Shown here: positions 1-14,130 of the stretch, piece after piece
Layout of the letters: each line of letters starts with the position of its first letter
Numbering within the stretch: the stretch's first letter is position 1
Source: Apoderus coryli
Taxonomy: Eukaryota; Arthropoda; Insecta; Coleoptera; Attelabidae
Assembly: GCA_911728435.2 (NCBI GenBank)
Contig: OU452203.1
Coordinates: forward strand, 13,289,651-13,353,650
Reading direction: 5' to 3'
DNA: 64,000 nucleotides
Notes under the pieces: model-generated
Database searches by the model: none
Told to the model about the DNA's origin: nothing
What the model saw: the letters and a program-made list of their open reading frames with translations, nothing else
Made by a program: the position numbers and the translations under genes

Positions 1-3000
1 TATTTCAGAGATTAGTTATTAATTTATTTCAATACGTTGAGTTGATGCGACTGTTTGCAAAATTCGGACGCATTTTATAATGCAAGGGCTTAATTTGAAT
101 TCTTTATAACATGCTATAATACTTATACTATATGATATCTGCTTGGATGGTGTGAGGGAATTAGTACTTAAAAATTGATTTTTTATCAGCTTGAGAATTT
201 CATTTAGGGGTTAGTGATCTGTTTTCTCTTTATCCAATCACTGGAACTCAATATTTCAGTAAACAACTGTCGGAGTGAAAAATTGAGATACTTATTATCG
301 AACTACACGCTCAAGAACGAAAATGTCATGTAGACTGTGCATCCAGGGTATGTTTTATAAATCTCTATTTATCCTGATTTTATTATTTTTTTTAATGCTC
401 ATCCCAGCTGACTAGTGGCAGTTCTAGGAACTGATGTGAATATGCTTAGTGCAATATAATATTTAATCAAATCTTATTTACCAAACATATTTCGGAACAC
501 AACTATGGCCATTATTTATTAGTGTTTTTTTTTTTTGTTAATTAATATGAGTTCTTAGTAATAATAAATAGGTAATTAAATGCAATTTGTTCAACGTTCG
601 ATCCAAGCTATTTTTAGGATAAATTTATATTAAACGTGTTTTCTTTTTATAAATCATACTATGATTGTTTTAAATTGGAAAATATATAAATTAGATTAAC
701 GAATTATTTGTGTGCCTCATGCATATGTTAAAATAATTATTAAAATAGCGAAAATATTTCATTAGACGCAAATCTAATCTACATGTTTTCCAACACATTA
801 AAAAACTCATACTATGATTAATCGACTAAACTATTGAGTAAAACAAATTCAATATTCTGTTACAAACCTTTTCCCCGAAATGCTGAGTTATACTCATTCA
901 CAACTATCATTAAAATATTACAACTACCCATTTGTTTCAGACTTTAATATATTTCTCCTTGTATATCTAAAATGTCAGACTGTTTTTACACTACGTAGAT
1001 CGGCTTTTCTATACGAAATTAAATTCTAACCACTGAATATGAAGCATGAGCTTCAAAGCCCGTAAGGCTTTTTCTGATTTTCGACACTCATATAGTGATA
1101 TTGAACTCACTATGTGGAGATTTCACTTTTATTTCCCGATAATACATACAAATCAATCTACTCTAAGATGGACTAGGTCTTTAGTCTAAATTTAATTAAA
1201 TCTATGTTTGAATGAAACACGTCTACTCCACATTCATTTCATTCATATCATCTACACTCCTCGTACGAAATTGATTATTTTGCATAAATCTATATTGTTT
1301 CACAAAAATAACTTTGACAGAACTTTCAATCGCACATTTAATTATTTAATAATACCAGTTGTGTACCGAAATATATAATATGGTAAATATTAGTAAACGA
1401 ATAAGATTTGACTAAATATATTTCATGGAGACATACACGTTTTATTGTAATTTACTGTTAACTGTCAGTTTCTCCCTAAGTTTAAGAAGTTTGTCTATTT
1501 TAACTCGCCAGTATTTTTTGGATTTTTGATAAGCAAATTCTCCAATTGAGATTTGAGATACGATGTATCGAAGTTAGATCTGGGAGCTTCATGGCTCTCA
1601 GAAATTAACAGTAAAAAGTATTGATCTTTGATATTAAAAATATAACAACAGTTAGCTCTCAACCATATATTAGACAATAAGAGTCAACGGATGCCTGTCT
1701 CTCCGTCTGTTTATATGCACAATAACTAAATAATTATTGTAACGTGGATTTTGGGACTAATAGTTGAAGGGTGTAACCAGAGGGCCAACATTAAAAAAAT
1801 CATGTTTCCTAAACTAAATAAAAAAATTGAACCATCTTACATTTTTGGCCTAAAAAATCTGTGATATGTAATTAAAGTGTAATATAAGGACGCATAATGT
1901 ATCAAAAATGGACTCTAAAAATGATATAATTAACGACCATCAAAAAAGCTGAGAAGATTCTTGGTATCTTTTGTCAAAATATGCGACATAATTTTACTGG
2001 CGCCCTTAAGCCAAAGTATTCAAAAAGTCGATAAGTGTCAAAACGTTTGTTTTATAAATAAGACGGAACCTTAAATCGGCCAAAAACTATTACTGAGCGT
2101 TGTCGAAAGTGTTAAAAAAGGGTCGTTCTTTTTTTTTCTAGAAATAAATAAAAGTTGTCCAGAGAATATTGAAAAATTAATAATAATGTCGAGATCGTTT
2201 CAATTTTTCATATCAAAAACTTTATTCCATTATTGTATTGTTGTTAGATCGAAAAAGGACTTTTTGACCTATTTACTACCCCGGGCCCTAAACCTTTTCC
2301 ATCCCGCTCCGACACCAAAGATTAATAATTTGTGTATATTAATCTTTGCTGACACTAACAGTATAAAAAGTCACTTTAGGAAATCATCACAGTTTACAGA
2401 ATATGTAAAAACAGAATAATATAAACAGTGCAATTTAAAAATTTCGTATTGGTTTTTTTAGAATATACATTTTATTTTTTTCATTAAAATTTTAACATTA
2501 AATTTAATTAATTAATTTTGACTAGATTTGATTTACCGCAAATAGTATAAAATATTTTCTCTTCTAAACATTTTTTCCCTAAACATTAACAAATATTTAT
2601 TTACAACATTATTTTAATTAAAAACAAAATATATATTACAATGACGAAACTTATACGAAATTTTCATTAAACATAATACAGTGCAGTTCAAAAAACATGG
2701 AGAGGAACATTTATTGTAATGAAGTGGGTTCAGTAAAATTAGGTAAAAACATCTGTATTTTTAAGTAAAATCTATGGCACTTATGTTTTAAGGTAAAAAA
2801 TAAATCTACGATATTTCATATCTCGTAGATTTCTATTATTATAATATAGTAGTTGTCAGATGAGATCTCGGTAGTGAAAATAATAAAAATAACGAAATTA
2901 ATTTAGTTATTGTAGGTATTTTACAATAAATATATTTTAAATAAGCAGTTGAGTATTTTATTCACAGGAACAATAACACGTAGTATACATATAGGGTAAT

Positions 3001-6000
3001 TCAAAATAAGCGCGATTCGGCAGTTTTAAGCGTAAAAGGACATGTTACAACTGTCATATTAACGTACGTACGATGTGTGGCTAAGAAACAAAGAAACTAA
3101 TGACTGGGAAAGCATTCTGTTTATTACTGCTGGACAGTCATGCGAGAAAATATTAATTTATTGAACTGGGAGCAAAAGGTGCGCTGCTTATGGGACAAAG
3201 TGACAGCTAAACATGAGCAATAATATCATCTTGACGCGAACCAAAATATTACTGCATTCCCAAGTGTCAACAGTACACTGAGAGTTGATGATCAACGTGA
3301 ATTTAATAAATTTAAAAGTATAAAGAATTGGTTCAGTACTACGACTGGACTATCAGTCAATGATATTGCCAGATAAAAAAGTATTTGCATCGCTCCATTG
3401 CCCTCGGTCTTCCGCACCTTTATATTCGGCACTAAGTATATGGCAAGAAATGTTTATCACATGCGCGAGTTGTTTCAGCCTATCATAAAATGGGTGGTGC
3501 TTGAAATTCCCATAAAAGGTTTAGATTAACCTTTGAATGCAATCGAAAATGGCTCAAGATGCTTGGAAAAACAGATATACAAAAGCTCTTATGTGATTTT
3601 TATCCGTTTTCCCAAAGTCAAATTGCATTAAACGGAACAAGTTATCCGTTCTGTGAAGAAAACATCACACACGCTAAAGATGCAAAATTTGTATGGGGTA
3701 AAGAAATTTGACCGTCAAAAGAGGCAGCGACGTTTCTTGCGATAATTTGGATTACCCTGTATATACGACAATACACTTAAATTTTACGGCATTTAATAAA
3801 ATACTGCGAAATATACAGTTACAACAACCAACGATGCATACAACTATACAGGGTGAAGTCACAAAAAATAACTTCACACTACTCTACTAGAGTGATACAA
3901 TGTAAAAAAAAATGTGTTAAACTTTCTAGTTGTTGTAACTAGTGTTTTTAAAACAATTAAAAGAGTTATTGTTAAATAAATTAAAGCTATAAGCAGCACA
4001 GATATATTATTCTTTATTTTTAAAATTGAACAAATATTTGTTATTTTTTTTTTGTTTCAAAATCTGTACTTCGTTAACAATTAAATATAAATAATTAATT
4101 ATTGATGTATTTGAAATATATAGTTCTGTAAAAAAGGATATAAACGAAGCCGTAAGCGAATTACGTAACGAACTATGAGAGAAAATTTTCTTCTATGAAA
4201 AAGCCAATGTTTGGTAGATTGACTTTTATGTGAAAGTCTGTGATCAAAATGATGATTTGCAATGTATAGCTTTAGGAAGGTAAGTTATTTTCTTTTGAAG
4301 GGATAGTTCATATCTGATGAAATGAAATATTGTAGAACTGAATGCCAGCCAAACTCTACAATAATATCCACTTGTTCGTGCTCACAATACCTATATTTTC
4401 GGATATTTCGAAAGGACATACTTTCAGACTCCATAGAGTCCGAAAGGATAATCAATAGAAATTTTGCAACCATTTAAATGTTGCATCCTGGGATAAGTAA
4501 ATGTTTATTCTACTCTAGGCAGGTATCAAAATATGGATACCCTTATCAAATAACTTTCATCTATTCAAGTAACGTTTCGGAACTCTGATTTGTTCGTTCC
4601 CCAGGCTATCTAGACTATAGTTAAATGATGACTATAGTCAAAGAGGAGATTCGCTTATTGTTACACCAGCATTTAGACAAACTAATCACTTCATTTATTT
4701 ACGATCTACTAACATTTGCATTTAGACAGGTTTTAATATTAAATTTTAAAATTTTAAATTTGAAAAGTGTGGCTTTATTCCTGATACTTGCCTAGAGTCA
4801 AATAATTATTGGGACGCTAACAACAATAAGAAAACGTTTATTCTATTCGAAGGGATGTTCTTTTACCAAACAGTAATTTTAAGATACCGACGATAATAAA
4901 ACTTTCGGCATAGAATGAAATTGCAAAACAAATTTCGACACTTGACGAAAATACTTTTTTGATCTCAACACATGTTTTTCTAGCACTATTATCACCCACT
5001 GAAGAAAATTTATTCTCAGCAGTTAAGATAATATTATTAAATGGCTTAAATATTGTAGGTTTGCATATGAATTAATTAATGTGTGACGTGTGTGTAAATC
5101 CTCATAATATTACTCTCTTTCACAACGTCGCGTTGCCGTTGTTGAAAAGAATACAAGAATTAAATTTGTTGCGTGATTAAAGCTACTGTTTCAAAACATA
5201 AACATATTTTTACAGAACTATATTATACAAGGTAACAAAATTATTTTTAATTGATTTTATCAATTATTAAATTTAACAAATTAGATATTTTATGATAACA
5301 ATCTATAAAAGAAATTTGAAAAAAAAAATAATTAAGATTTTTCTAACAAACAAACCCTTTTTTAAACTGGGATATCACACTAAACATAACATTTTCTTTA
5401 TTAGTATAGTTATAATAATTATAATTTTGCATTACAGATTATATTAAAAAAAAAAACAAAATTATTAGGTATCACTGTTTATGATAACATAATTATTTTT
5501 TTAAAATAATACAATAAAAAAACACTACATATACGATATAATACACATAACATAAAGATTCTTGTTTACTATACGTAAAAAAACAATTTAAAAAAATACT
5601 AAATACTTTTAATTATTACTTATTTACATACCTATTACAATAAAAACTTCTTATGAAACTAATATTTTTAAAAACTATCACTTGTTATAATATATTTTTG
5701 TTTTATAATATTTTAAGTCTTGTAGCTCAAAGAAATAACATTTATCTTGGTGATATTTCAGATTTTTTTATACAAATATTGTGGTAATATACCTAATAAT
5801 CCTGGATACATTTAGATCCAACCCTCACTTTTAAGAAATACTGCCTAAGTGCAGATGGTAGGTATTTCATGATAGGGATGGTCAAATATCAAAGATAACC
5901 AGAACATGTCTGCACATTTCTAGAAACTTGTAAAGTGTTAAGATTTCCCAAAAGGCAGCTATGACTGAAGCTGGACAAGAAGCTGTGCTTGCTCAGTGTT

Positions 6001-8019
6001 GGACAAATTAGCGAACGCTTTGCTTTCAACTTTGCACAGGCTACAATTTGTAGTGTACTGCACTGCAAATGGCTATAACCGAAAGTCACAGAGTCATTTG
6101 TCAAGCGTGAACAAATAATAATTTATTTTAGATAAGTTAGATAAGTTATACATCTGATAAATAGGCAATGACAGATGAGGGCGCAATGTGAACTTTTCGA
6201 TTCGTATATCAGTACGTCACTAGGACTGTTTGTAAAGATGAAACCAAAATGAGGTTCTTCTACACTTAAATGATACAAACATGATAGGCAAATATGCCAT
6301 GTTAAGCAGTGATTCATTGCTGTTCCACAATTTCTCAAAAACTGGTCAAAAGAGGATCATGAATATGACCTGTTGGGCAAACAAGCAACACAGTCGGTCG
6401 ATGAAGAATGGTTAAATAACAAATCACTAAACATACATCTTAAATGTGAACAACCGTCCAGACGAAGCCTCGGCATAGAGAACCACATATTCATTCATTA
6501 ACTCTAAAACGCAAGGTTGTTTCCGATAATTGGCTAATCATAAATATTCATTTTAAATAAGAAGTTAATTTAGTGGTTACGTTTGGTATTTCTAAGTCTA
6601 TTATTAGCCAACAGGGTACTTACATTTGAAAAAAAAATCTCAAATTTCACCAAAATCAAATTTAGAAATCATAACCATTTTTCTTATAAACTTTTAAATA
6701 TTTCGTCTACATTATCATATTTTTGCAGTACTTTGAAAAACAAAAATCACTTTTTAAAAGTAATCGTATACAAATAATTATCTTTCACCTAAAATTACCA
6801 TTTACATAATTATTAATAAACATAAAGGATTTGGTCTTGATAAATACAAGAAATACAATATATATATTTTTTATGACGGGGCCTAAATTTAATTTTTTTT
6901 CACCTTAAATATAATAATTAAATATTATTAAAGAATTATTTACAAATTTTTACAAGAGAGATTTTCTTCCATTTTTGTTTTGTTTTATAATAAATGTTTA
7001 CAATGTTTTATATTCTTTCGGATCCCAAATATTTCTAACAGAGGCTTTTAGCTGAAGTTTATGCGAAATCTGTGTATCTAGATGTTTTGATAACCAAATA
7101 ACACAAATCGACAAAAATAATTCGTTCATCAAGTAGATAATGAGCTGATTATTTCCGATGAAAATTTCCCAAAATTATAGAGAGTGGAACTAAAACCTTA
7201 CGCTTCTCCTTGCCCTCGTCTAAACCCTTTCGTCACTAAAGGTTTAAGAGCGTAGTGAGTTTTAAAAATACCTTACTTCCAGGTTTAATATCATGTTTTG
7301 CTTCAGACTTGTGTTGAAAGCAACAGCAACTTTAACGAAACTTCAAAATGCCTACGAGACAGTTTTTTGTCAAGAGCCTTGAATTAAACCATTTTCAATA
7401 TGTTCAGAACTATTGAATTTGAGTTTTATAACAGTTCATAACATCTTTTCTAAAGAAAATTTAAAGCATGATCCTATGTGTCTACGAAGTAGATAGGTAA
7501 TTAAACAAAATCAATATTTTTCTAGATATTTTAGAAAACGTTTGTTCCAAACAGCTACTATATTAGAAAATGTCGATTGAATTATTACTTATATTTAGTT
7601 TCGCAAAATTCAACGCAAAAAGCCTCCGTAATAATTTTTTAACGAACATTTTCTTGGGTGTTTTTTTTTTTTGCATCGGTATATAAAAACCAATAAAAAA
7701 TCAATAAAAACATCAAAAACATCTGAAACATAAAACCTTATTAGTAGTCTATATTATGATTTGTATTTTTTTACAATTAACTATTGTTTGTTGTGTACAT
7801 ATGGTAAAAATTGAGTAATTCTAACACCTTTGGCTCTTATTGAGTGGAATAGCGGAAGAATCTCCTGAAATTACTATTTCAGGTTTGGGTTATATGCGGT
7901 CTGTAAATTAAATATGCGAAATGTCTGTTTTTGTTGTTTACAAATATGCACTTTTAGTCATTTAGAAAATGTTCCTTTAGTGTCGGTTATAACTCTGTCT
8001 TCGTTTGTATAATGTTTAT
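1..8019. other. AT-rich DNA without a supportable gene
   Basis: The short open frames show no domain, no coding-like composition and no splice context. A CGTCTACTCCAC tail motif of the hammerhead-bearing family occurs at 1,222 without its core, a short hairpin AAATCTACGA...TCGTAGATTT at about 2,801-2,832, and a TATACAGGGT transposon-end motif at 3,844. Confidence 0.6.
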
Positions 8020-8146
8020 GCCCATTTGCACCATCAGTTTTAGGCAACACTTAACATTAGGGAGGGAATAAACCTTGAATTTTTTTTGCACTTATTCTTT
8101 CCCTAACGATAGGTGCTGTCTAAATTTTTTGGTGCAAACGACCATC
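8020..8146. repeat. Imperfect hairpin, arms about 50 bp
   Basis: TTTGCACCATCAGTTTTAG and TTAGGGAGGGAATA of the left arm return inverted as TATTCTTTCCCTAACG and TTTTTTGGTGCAAA at the right, with a loop of about 22 bp. It may be a short MITE. Confidence 0.6.
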
Positions 8147-9473
8147 ATCATTTCAATGTTTCCAAATTTTTGTTGAAACCTTGGGTGGATTTATTAGCTA
8201 CATTTTCAACAAATTGTAACGTTTAAAAACTACTTGTTTTTACTTCTGACGCATTTTTAAAGATGTACTCTAATTTTCAGGAATAATGACTCTAAGTGCA
8301 TACCCGTCTATTGCACGTGTATAAATAAATGTCAGTTTGTTTTAGAAGCTCAAAATCATAACTAATATGTCTTTTCTTTATTGTTTATAATACACTAAAC
8401 AAAATCATAAAATATATAGAACTATTTATAATAATTGTACTAGTGTTATATTTATATAGGTACTATGTGTAATTGTACTTATTTTAAAATTAAAAACTGT
8501 TGTGATGCCTTATATCATGGTTATAAGAACATCAGGCACTATTGTATTATTACAGTATACTTATAAAACATGGCTGATGAGGTTTACGAATGATGTGGTC
8601 TCTATGAAATACGACACAAGTTGGCAATAACGCGACGCCAGTGTGAAAATAAGCACGCATGATTTGGAGCTGACTAGAAAGAGAGAAAGCTCCAGGGTAT
8701 GTTATCAATGTATATTGCTGTTGCTGTTGTTGCCATTTCTGTTTTAGAAATAACAGTTTGTAACATTACTTAATTCTTCAAACATACTTAAATACTCAAA
8801 AAAAAGTAAAACATTTGGGTTTAGAAATTTTCTAAATTAGTGAACAATATTCTTCAGATTCTCGCCAAACTTTATGAATTATAAACGTATTTAGAAATGT
8901 AATTAAGGACCTATTTGGGTTTGAAAAGATGTATAAATTTAGTAAAGCAATGAACAATACTTTATAAGGCTTCGTCTAGTTCTAAATCCGGCCCAATATC
9001 ATCGTATTGTTGAATAAAATCAACTGAAACAGTTTTATTGTTAATAGCTGTAGACACCATTCATAAACCGGTATTGCGTTAATTATCTTACACAATTATT
9101 TATAGTTTTGAGCTTCGCATAATAAAATAATAAGATAACAACTCAACAAATCATATTTTTTTTTCATCAAATGGGAATTTTTGGCTCCCGCAAAACTAAA
9201 AATTGTAATTTTGCATGTTCTCCGCTGATTCAACTCAACGAACGCAATAATAATAATATTACTATTATTATTATTATTTTAGGTGTGAATACCCTGTATA
9301 AAAAAGTTAATTATACACATGTGTTTTTTTTATTTGTATAAATATAGAATATATATTTTATATAAAAAAGGGTATAATATAATAAGACTTGGATTTGCTT
9401 TATTATTCATGTTTTATTTATTTAATAATAATCAAAATGTTATTAAAATAATTGTTGGATGTAAAACATAAAT

Positions 9474-9505
9474 CTATATACAGGGTTAATCCTGTATAAC
9501 ACGAC
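9474..9505. repeat. Palindrome of transposon-end motifs
   Basis: TATACAGGGTTAATCCTGTATA is two opposed TATACAGG ends almost back to back (first 20 bases quoted as TATACAGGGTTAATCCTGTA). Confidence 0.5.
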
Positions 9506-10769
9506 ACGTCTAATATTAATTGTAACCTAAGCAATTCAAACAAAAATTTTTATATTTCCAATTTACATAAAACATGATTGCTATGCAGATATGATTTTTA
9601 CAAATATGTTTTAAGAACAATTTATTTTAATAACATTTTGGTTACTTTCATATAGTATTCTATTTTATTTATTTTGTGTTTGTAATATTTTATTTAATAA
9701 TAAAAACTGTAGTAAAAACATTTTCATCTATTTCATCTTTGTTAAAATATAATATGAATATAATATGAAGACACTGTGTAGAATTAAACCTGTGGCTATT
9801 TTTTATTTTATTTCAACTGATACTTTCTTGTTATTATAAAAATAAAATTTATTTCTTGTTATTGCTAAAAATAATTTTTAAAACATGACAAATGACAGCA
9901 ACCGTTAAAACTATTTAGAAAGGTTGTTGATTCGTCATAATAGTTGTGTTTTAAAAATTATCCCTCTTTTATTTTATAAGATCTATTGTATTTATTTTAT
10001 GTATTTTTTAAGGAAAATATTTATTTTATTTATTACACAATATATTTGCCGGACCCGTCAAATCAGCTTTTTGTTTTCTATAGTATAGTTTTAGCTAATT
10101 TTTTTGTCAATCTCATTTTGTGTCATCCTTATTATTTGTTCGATTTATATAATATTAATTATAAAGTATTCTTTTAAGAGATCACATAATATTAATTAAT
10201 TCATTAATCAATAATAATAAAAAATCTAACTACGAGGAATTAAATATAAAAAAACTTGCAATAGTACTATTTGTTTTGTGTCTTGTTCATTTCGCACAGA
10301 CCTAAATAGAATAATATTCTTTTTTCGCATGATTACCAAATTCTAAATAAAAAAACTGTCTCTGCGTCAACATCTAAAAAACGCGTCAACAAATTTAAAG
10401 TCTAACGTCTCACGAAAAAGAACCCGCATCATAAACAGAACTCCACGAGTATAATTAATAACCATTTGAGATTTTTGGATAATTTGAGCTTCTAGCCAAT
10501 ATAATATTTGGGAAAAAGAATGATCAAATTCCTGTAATTTTATTTTTAGCAAGAATTTTGCATCCTGACCACTTTTTTTTTATCTCGTTGGATTTTTGAG
10601 ATATCTGAACAAAAAATTCGAATTTCCTTATTTTTATTAAATCAAAATAATAAAAAAAAATCAGGGCAACTATGCAAAATGTGATGTTTCTCTATTAGAT
10701 CACAGTATTCGATTAAAATAAACTTTCAATAGATCTTTTATTCATTTTTCAAAATTAATTGATTCATTT

Positions 10770-10783
10770 GGGGGGGGGGGGGG
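10770..10783 (+). repeat. Homopolymer G14
   Basis: Fourteen consecutive G bases in AT-rich DNA. Confidence 0.95.
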
Positions 10784-12159
10784 ATTCCTTTTGATCTCTC
10801 GGTTTTTTTCTTAAATTTTTATCAAGGACAAATAAAAAGCATCAGCATGCTTTAAAGTTGCTAGTGACTTTTCAACTGTTTTATAGTTTGCAGCATGGTT
10901 CCGTCAGGAATACCGAACTTAAGATACAACTGCAAACATCACATTCATGTAAATTGAATATAATTCTCTACTAACAGCTGTATTTTGAATTTGTGTAATG
11001 CATGTGACTTGAGATTAACGCATATTACTCTTGAGATTAACGAATATGTTAAAAAATTATTATTATTACTTATTTTATTAAACTTTGTGCTCCCATTTTT
11101 GGATGCACTGCTTTGGAGTGATCTCTGGAACTACTTGATGTTCTCAAAAAAATTTTCTTTAAATAAATGTTGACGAATGTGCTACTATTGCAAATTAATA
11201 TTTCGCCAATGCAATCAACAGCTTTTATAATAGATTGGGTTACTGTGAACAGGTAAACAGAGAGCAGTAATTTTGTAAATCCCTTAATTGGTGGGATATT
11301 AAGGTGTTTTGCTTTGACCCTGTAGGTCAAGATCCCCTTCGTTGTACCGATAATTTTTTTGAATTGACCTTGACTCCATGTGAAAAGTTACTATGTGATC
11401 TCAGTAAATTTTTAGATCGCCCTAGAATAGCCAGGTACAAACCTGAAACATTTGCATTCACGCAGAGTTCTCTAGTTAATGCGGATTCCTGTGGGAGACC
11501 CTATATAAAAAGTTGGAAGGAATTTCCTTACTTTGAAATTTGACAATCAAAGTAGATATACATGTTAATTAAATTTAAAATCCTAGTAATCAAAAACAAA
11601 TTAGCTTGGAAAACTATTCAATATAGGTCAGTGCTTAAAAAATGTATTGCCACTAAGTAGTAAATTTGTAAATCTGTAATTATTTGGGACACTGTTTATT
11701 TTTTGATAAAATGTACTTATTATTAAAATTTACAATAGTTTGCTCTAATTTTTGTATTTTAAATTTTACAATATTATTACATTTATAATGTGTAGTATAA
11801 TAATTGGTTAGTACCGAATGTTTTCTTCTTTTTTTAAATTTTCATTTAAACAATTTTGGCGGTCCCAAAAAACTAAGAATTGGTTCGCGCAGCACCATGT
11901 GAAGATCACTCAGCTGAAATATCCTGTTTTGTGATATTTCCAATAAACAAATTATAATAATAATAACTATGGTTTTTTACCCAATAAATAGATAGGAAAC
12001 TTAATTAAAATTGTAAATAGTAAAATATATAATTTTATATATTATATATATATTTTTGTTTAAATAGTATACTGAACTTTGGGTACAAAAATCAATTTTT
12101 TTATTGTTAAATTCTGAACAAATAACACTTGTTAGTGATTATTATTTCTTTTATATATT

Positions 12160-12200
12160 CTGATGATGGCTTAATCTGAAACTAGTGTCTTTATTTTGTT
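12160..12200 (+). repeat. Decayed hammerhead-like core
   Basis: CTGATGATGGCTTAATCTGAAAC followed by TAGTGTC. Core and palindrome (ACTAGT) are present, but stems I and II are poor. No tail motif is visible. Confidence 0.3.
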
Positions 12201-12296
12201 CACAACCTAATAATAACAATTTGTTAGTAAAGAACTGTAATTTAACAAGGTCTAAGCTGTGTTTTTAATAATTGTAGGTACACTTCTCTACAAAAA

Positions 12297-12564
12297 GTTG
12301 ATGGTTTACCAAAAAAATGTTATATACAGGGGTTTTTATTGTAACAAATAACATTTCACTTTCAAACTTTATTTTTACAAATAAAAAAATTATCATTTTT
12401 ATTCAAAAAGGGATCCAAAACATTATATTTGAAAACTGTTTTACCCAAATTAACTGATGATTTTTTTATTAAGTAGTAAAAATTAATTTGGAAAGTGAAA
12501 TATTTTTGTTACAATAAAATCCCCTGTATATTACAGTTGTTTTTTTTTTTGGTAAACCATCAAC
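12297..12564. mobile_element. MITE, 268 bp, with ~70-bp imperfect inverted repeats
   Basis: GTTGATGGTTTACC at the left and its inverse at the right, followed inward by TATACAGGGG, TTTTATTGTAACAAA and TTTCACTTTC on both arms. There is no coding sequence. It lies just downstream of the five-finger exon. Confidence 0.82.
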
Positions 12565-13153
12565 TCATTTACATTTGTGTTATAAATTGACAATGGTCTT
12601 AATTTTAATAATTATTCTAACTAATAATTCTGTGAATTTCATAAATAACGTATTTAGTGTTATACAGGGTAAGATAAAAAGTTGATGTTTCATTCAAATT
12701 TCTCAGCGCTTTGTGGAAAAACTAAAGGAACTTAGAAGTTATCTTTTAAAAAGTTTTTAAACCCCATTTGTTGTTATTACGTTTGCATAATCGTATGAAT
12801 ATGATGTATTTTAAAACAAAAATAAATGTTTAAAGAACACTATGTACCTCAATATATTAGCCTAATAATTGCGAAAATGACGAGTCGCAATCCAAGTACT
12901 TTTGATATTAACCTGTATATTTTGTTAATTCATTGTCAAGCAATGTTTATGAAGAAATAGAATTTTTGTCCAAGTGTGTAATTTGTTGTAATGAAAACCA
13001 ATTCTTGTACCCAAATTCAGCATAATATCACCATAAAGTGCGTTATACAATAACTATAACATTATTCGTAGCTCAGATTTACTAATCCTAGCATTGCACG
13101 CTGGCATAAGGTCACCCTATACATGGCGGTCCTAGTTGCCAGCCGGCCGTTAG

Positions 13154-14130
13154 TCACTGTGCCGGTAAACCATTACTCGTCTTGAATTCGGGATTAACGG
13201 CCGCTTGAAACTGCGACACGCTGGTTGGTGGATTGAAACTGGGAGCATAGCATTGCGGAAAGTACAATTCTGGCTTCACCACACCGCCCGACGTTAACCC
13301 TCTTGGTAACATGCCGTTACTACCACCCAATTTGCTTTCGGCACTGTTCGCAGAATCTCGTCGCGATTTCGACGCATGCGGATTCATATGGTTGTCTATG
13401 TGTTTCTTGACTTCCGGTTCAGTTGCGAAACGTCGCCGGCAATTTGGCATTGGGCAGCAAAACGGCCTGTCACCCTGATGGGTGCGTGTGTGCTGATCCA
13501 GAATCGCTTTCTGCCGGAAGTCTTTGCCACATTGCGCGCACTTGTATGGTTTTTCCCCCGTATGTATCCGTAAATGTTGGTTCAGAATCGTACGTTGCCG
13601 GAAGTTACGACCGCAATAAACGCAACCATATGGTTTCTCGTTCGTATGTATCCGTAAATGCTGCGTAAGATGACTTTGTTGCCGGAACCGTTTCCCGCAT
13701 TCCGGACAAGGATACGGACGACTCTCTATGTGAATACATCCATGTTGTAATAAGGTAGACTTCTGCTTAAACTCTTTCTGGCAAATCGGACATCTTACAT
13801 ATAACGGCATACCAGCACTGCGACCATGTTGGATGACATCAGGTAGTCCTTTGCCTTGGCTTTGCTTCAGGTAGTGTAGCGCCCCAAAGTTACCACCAGA
13901 ACCAAAGACAGTATGGTTCATGCCTTTGTTGTCTTTAAAGTAGGCGGGGTATTGGAGGTTACTTACGATATTGTTTGGGGAGAAACAGTTGTTTCTGTCA
14001 TTTGGACCGTTTTCGCCATCACCGTACGTTGAGGTAACTTCTTCTTTGCCTTCATCCGGTGGAAAAGGGACGTCTTGGGGCCAAAGAGTTGGGTTGATAC
14101 CATTTTTGAATACCAGGTGTGGACTAACAT
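13154..14130 (-). CDS. 3' terminal exon of C2H2 zinc-finger transcription factor, five-finger version (dati-like, tentative)
   Basis: The exon encodes 325 residues ending at TGA (13,154-13,156). It follows a good acceptor (TTTTCTACAG) and starts with the last two bases of a codon, so the upstream intron is phase 1. Counting from the split Asp, five C2H2 fingers lie at about residues 114-134, 142-162, 170-190, 198-218 and 226-248. Fingers 1-4 have C-x2-C-x12-H-x3-H spacing and TGEKP-like linkers. Finger 5 has C-x4-C spacing (CCPMPNC). A short motif LPDVIQ precedes the fingers. The fingers indicate a nuclear, sequence-specific DNA-binding protein. The array resembles Drosophila dati (CG2052) from memory, which I cannot verify. 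Conserved coding sequence of higher GC stands out from AT-rich surroundings. The Met-initiated reading that begins four codons earlier runs into the polypyrimidine tract and is not a credible start. The exon is homologous to the exon at 20,718-21,871. Confidence 0.88.

Larger units (their letters stand above)
8147..12159. other. AT-rich DNA without a supportable gene
   Basis: Apart from the G14 run, the palindrome at 9,474 and triplet repeats near 9,250, nothing is recognisable. The 79-codon frame at 11,304 has no domain. Confidence 0.55.

Noticed and set aside
481..530. ATATTTCGGAACAC, similar to the reverse complement of the hammerhead GAAAC side
   Set aside because: No CTGANGA counterpart and no stem I; too little remains.
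2986..3890. Region with TATAGGGT and TATACAGGGT motifs, considered as a mariner element
   Set aside because: The motifs are in the same orientation and no transposase motif could be read.
4308..4340. CTGATGA on the plus strand
   Set aside because: No stem II followed by GAAAC at the right distance.
11070..11543. Short frames of 62-86 codons on both strands
   Set aside because: No domain, no splice sites of note, AT-driven composition.
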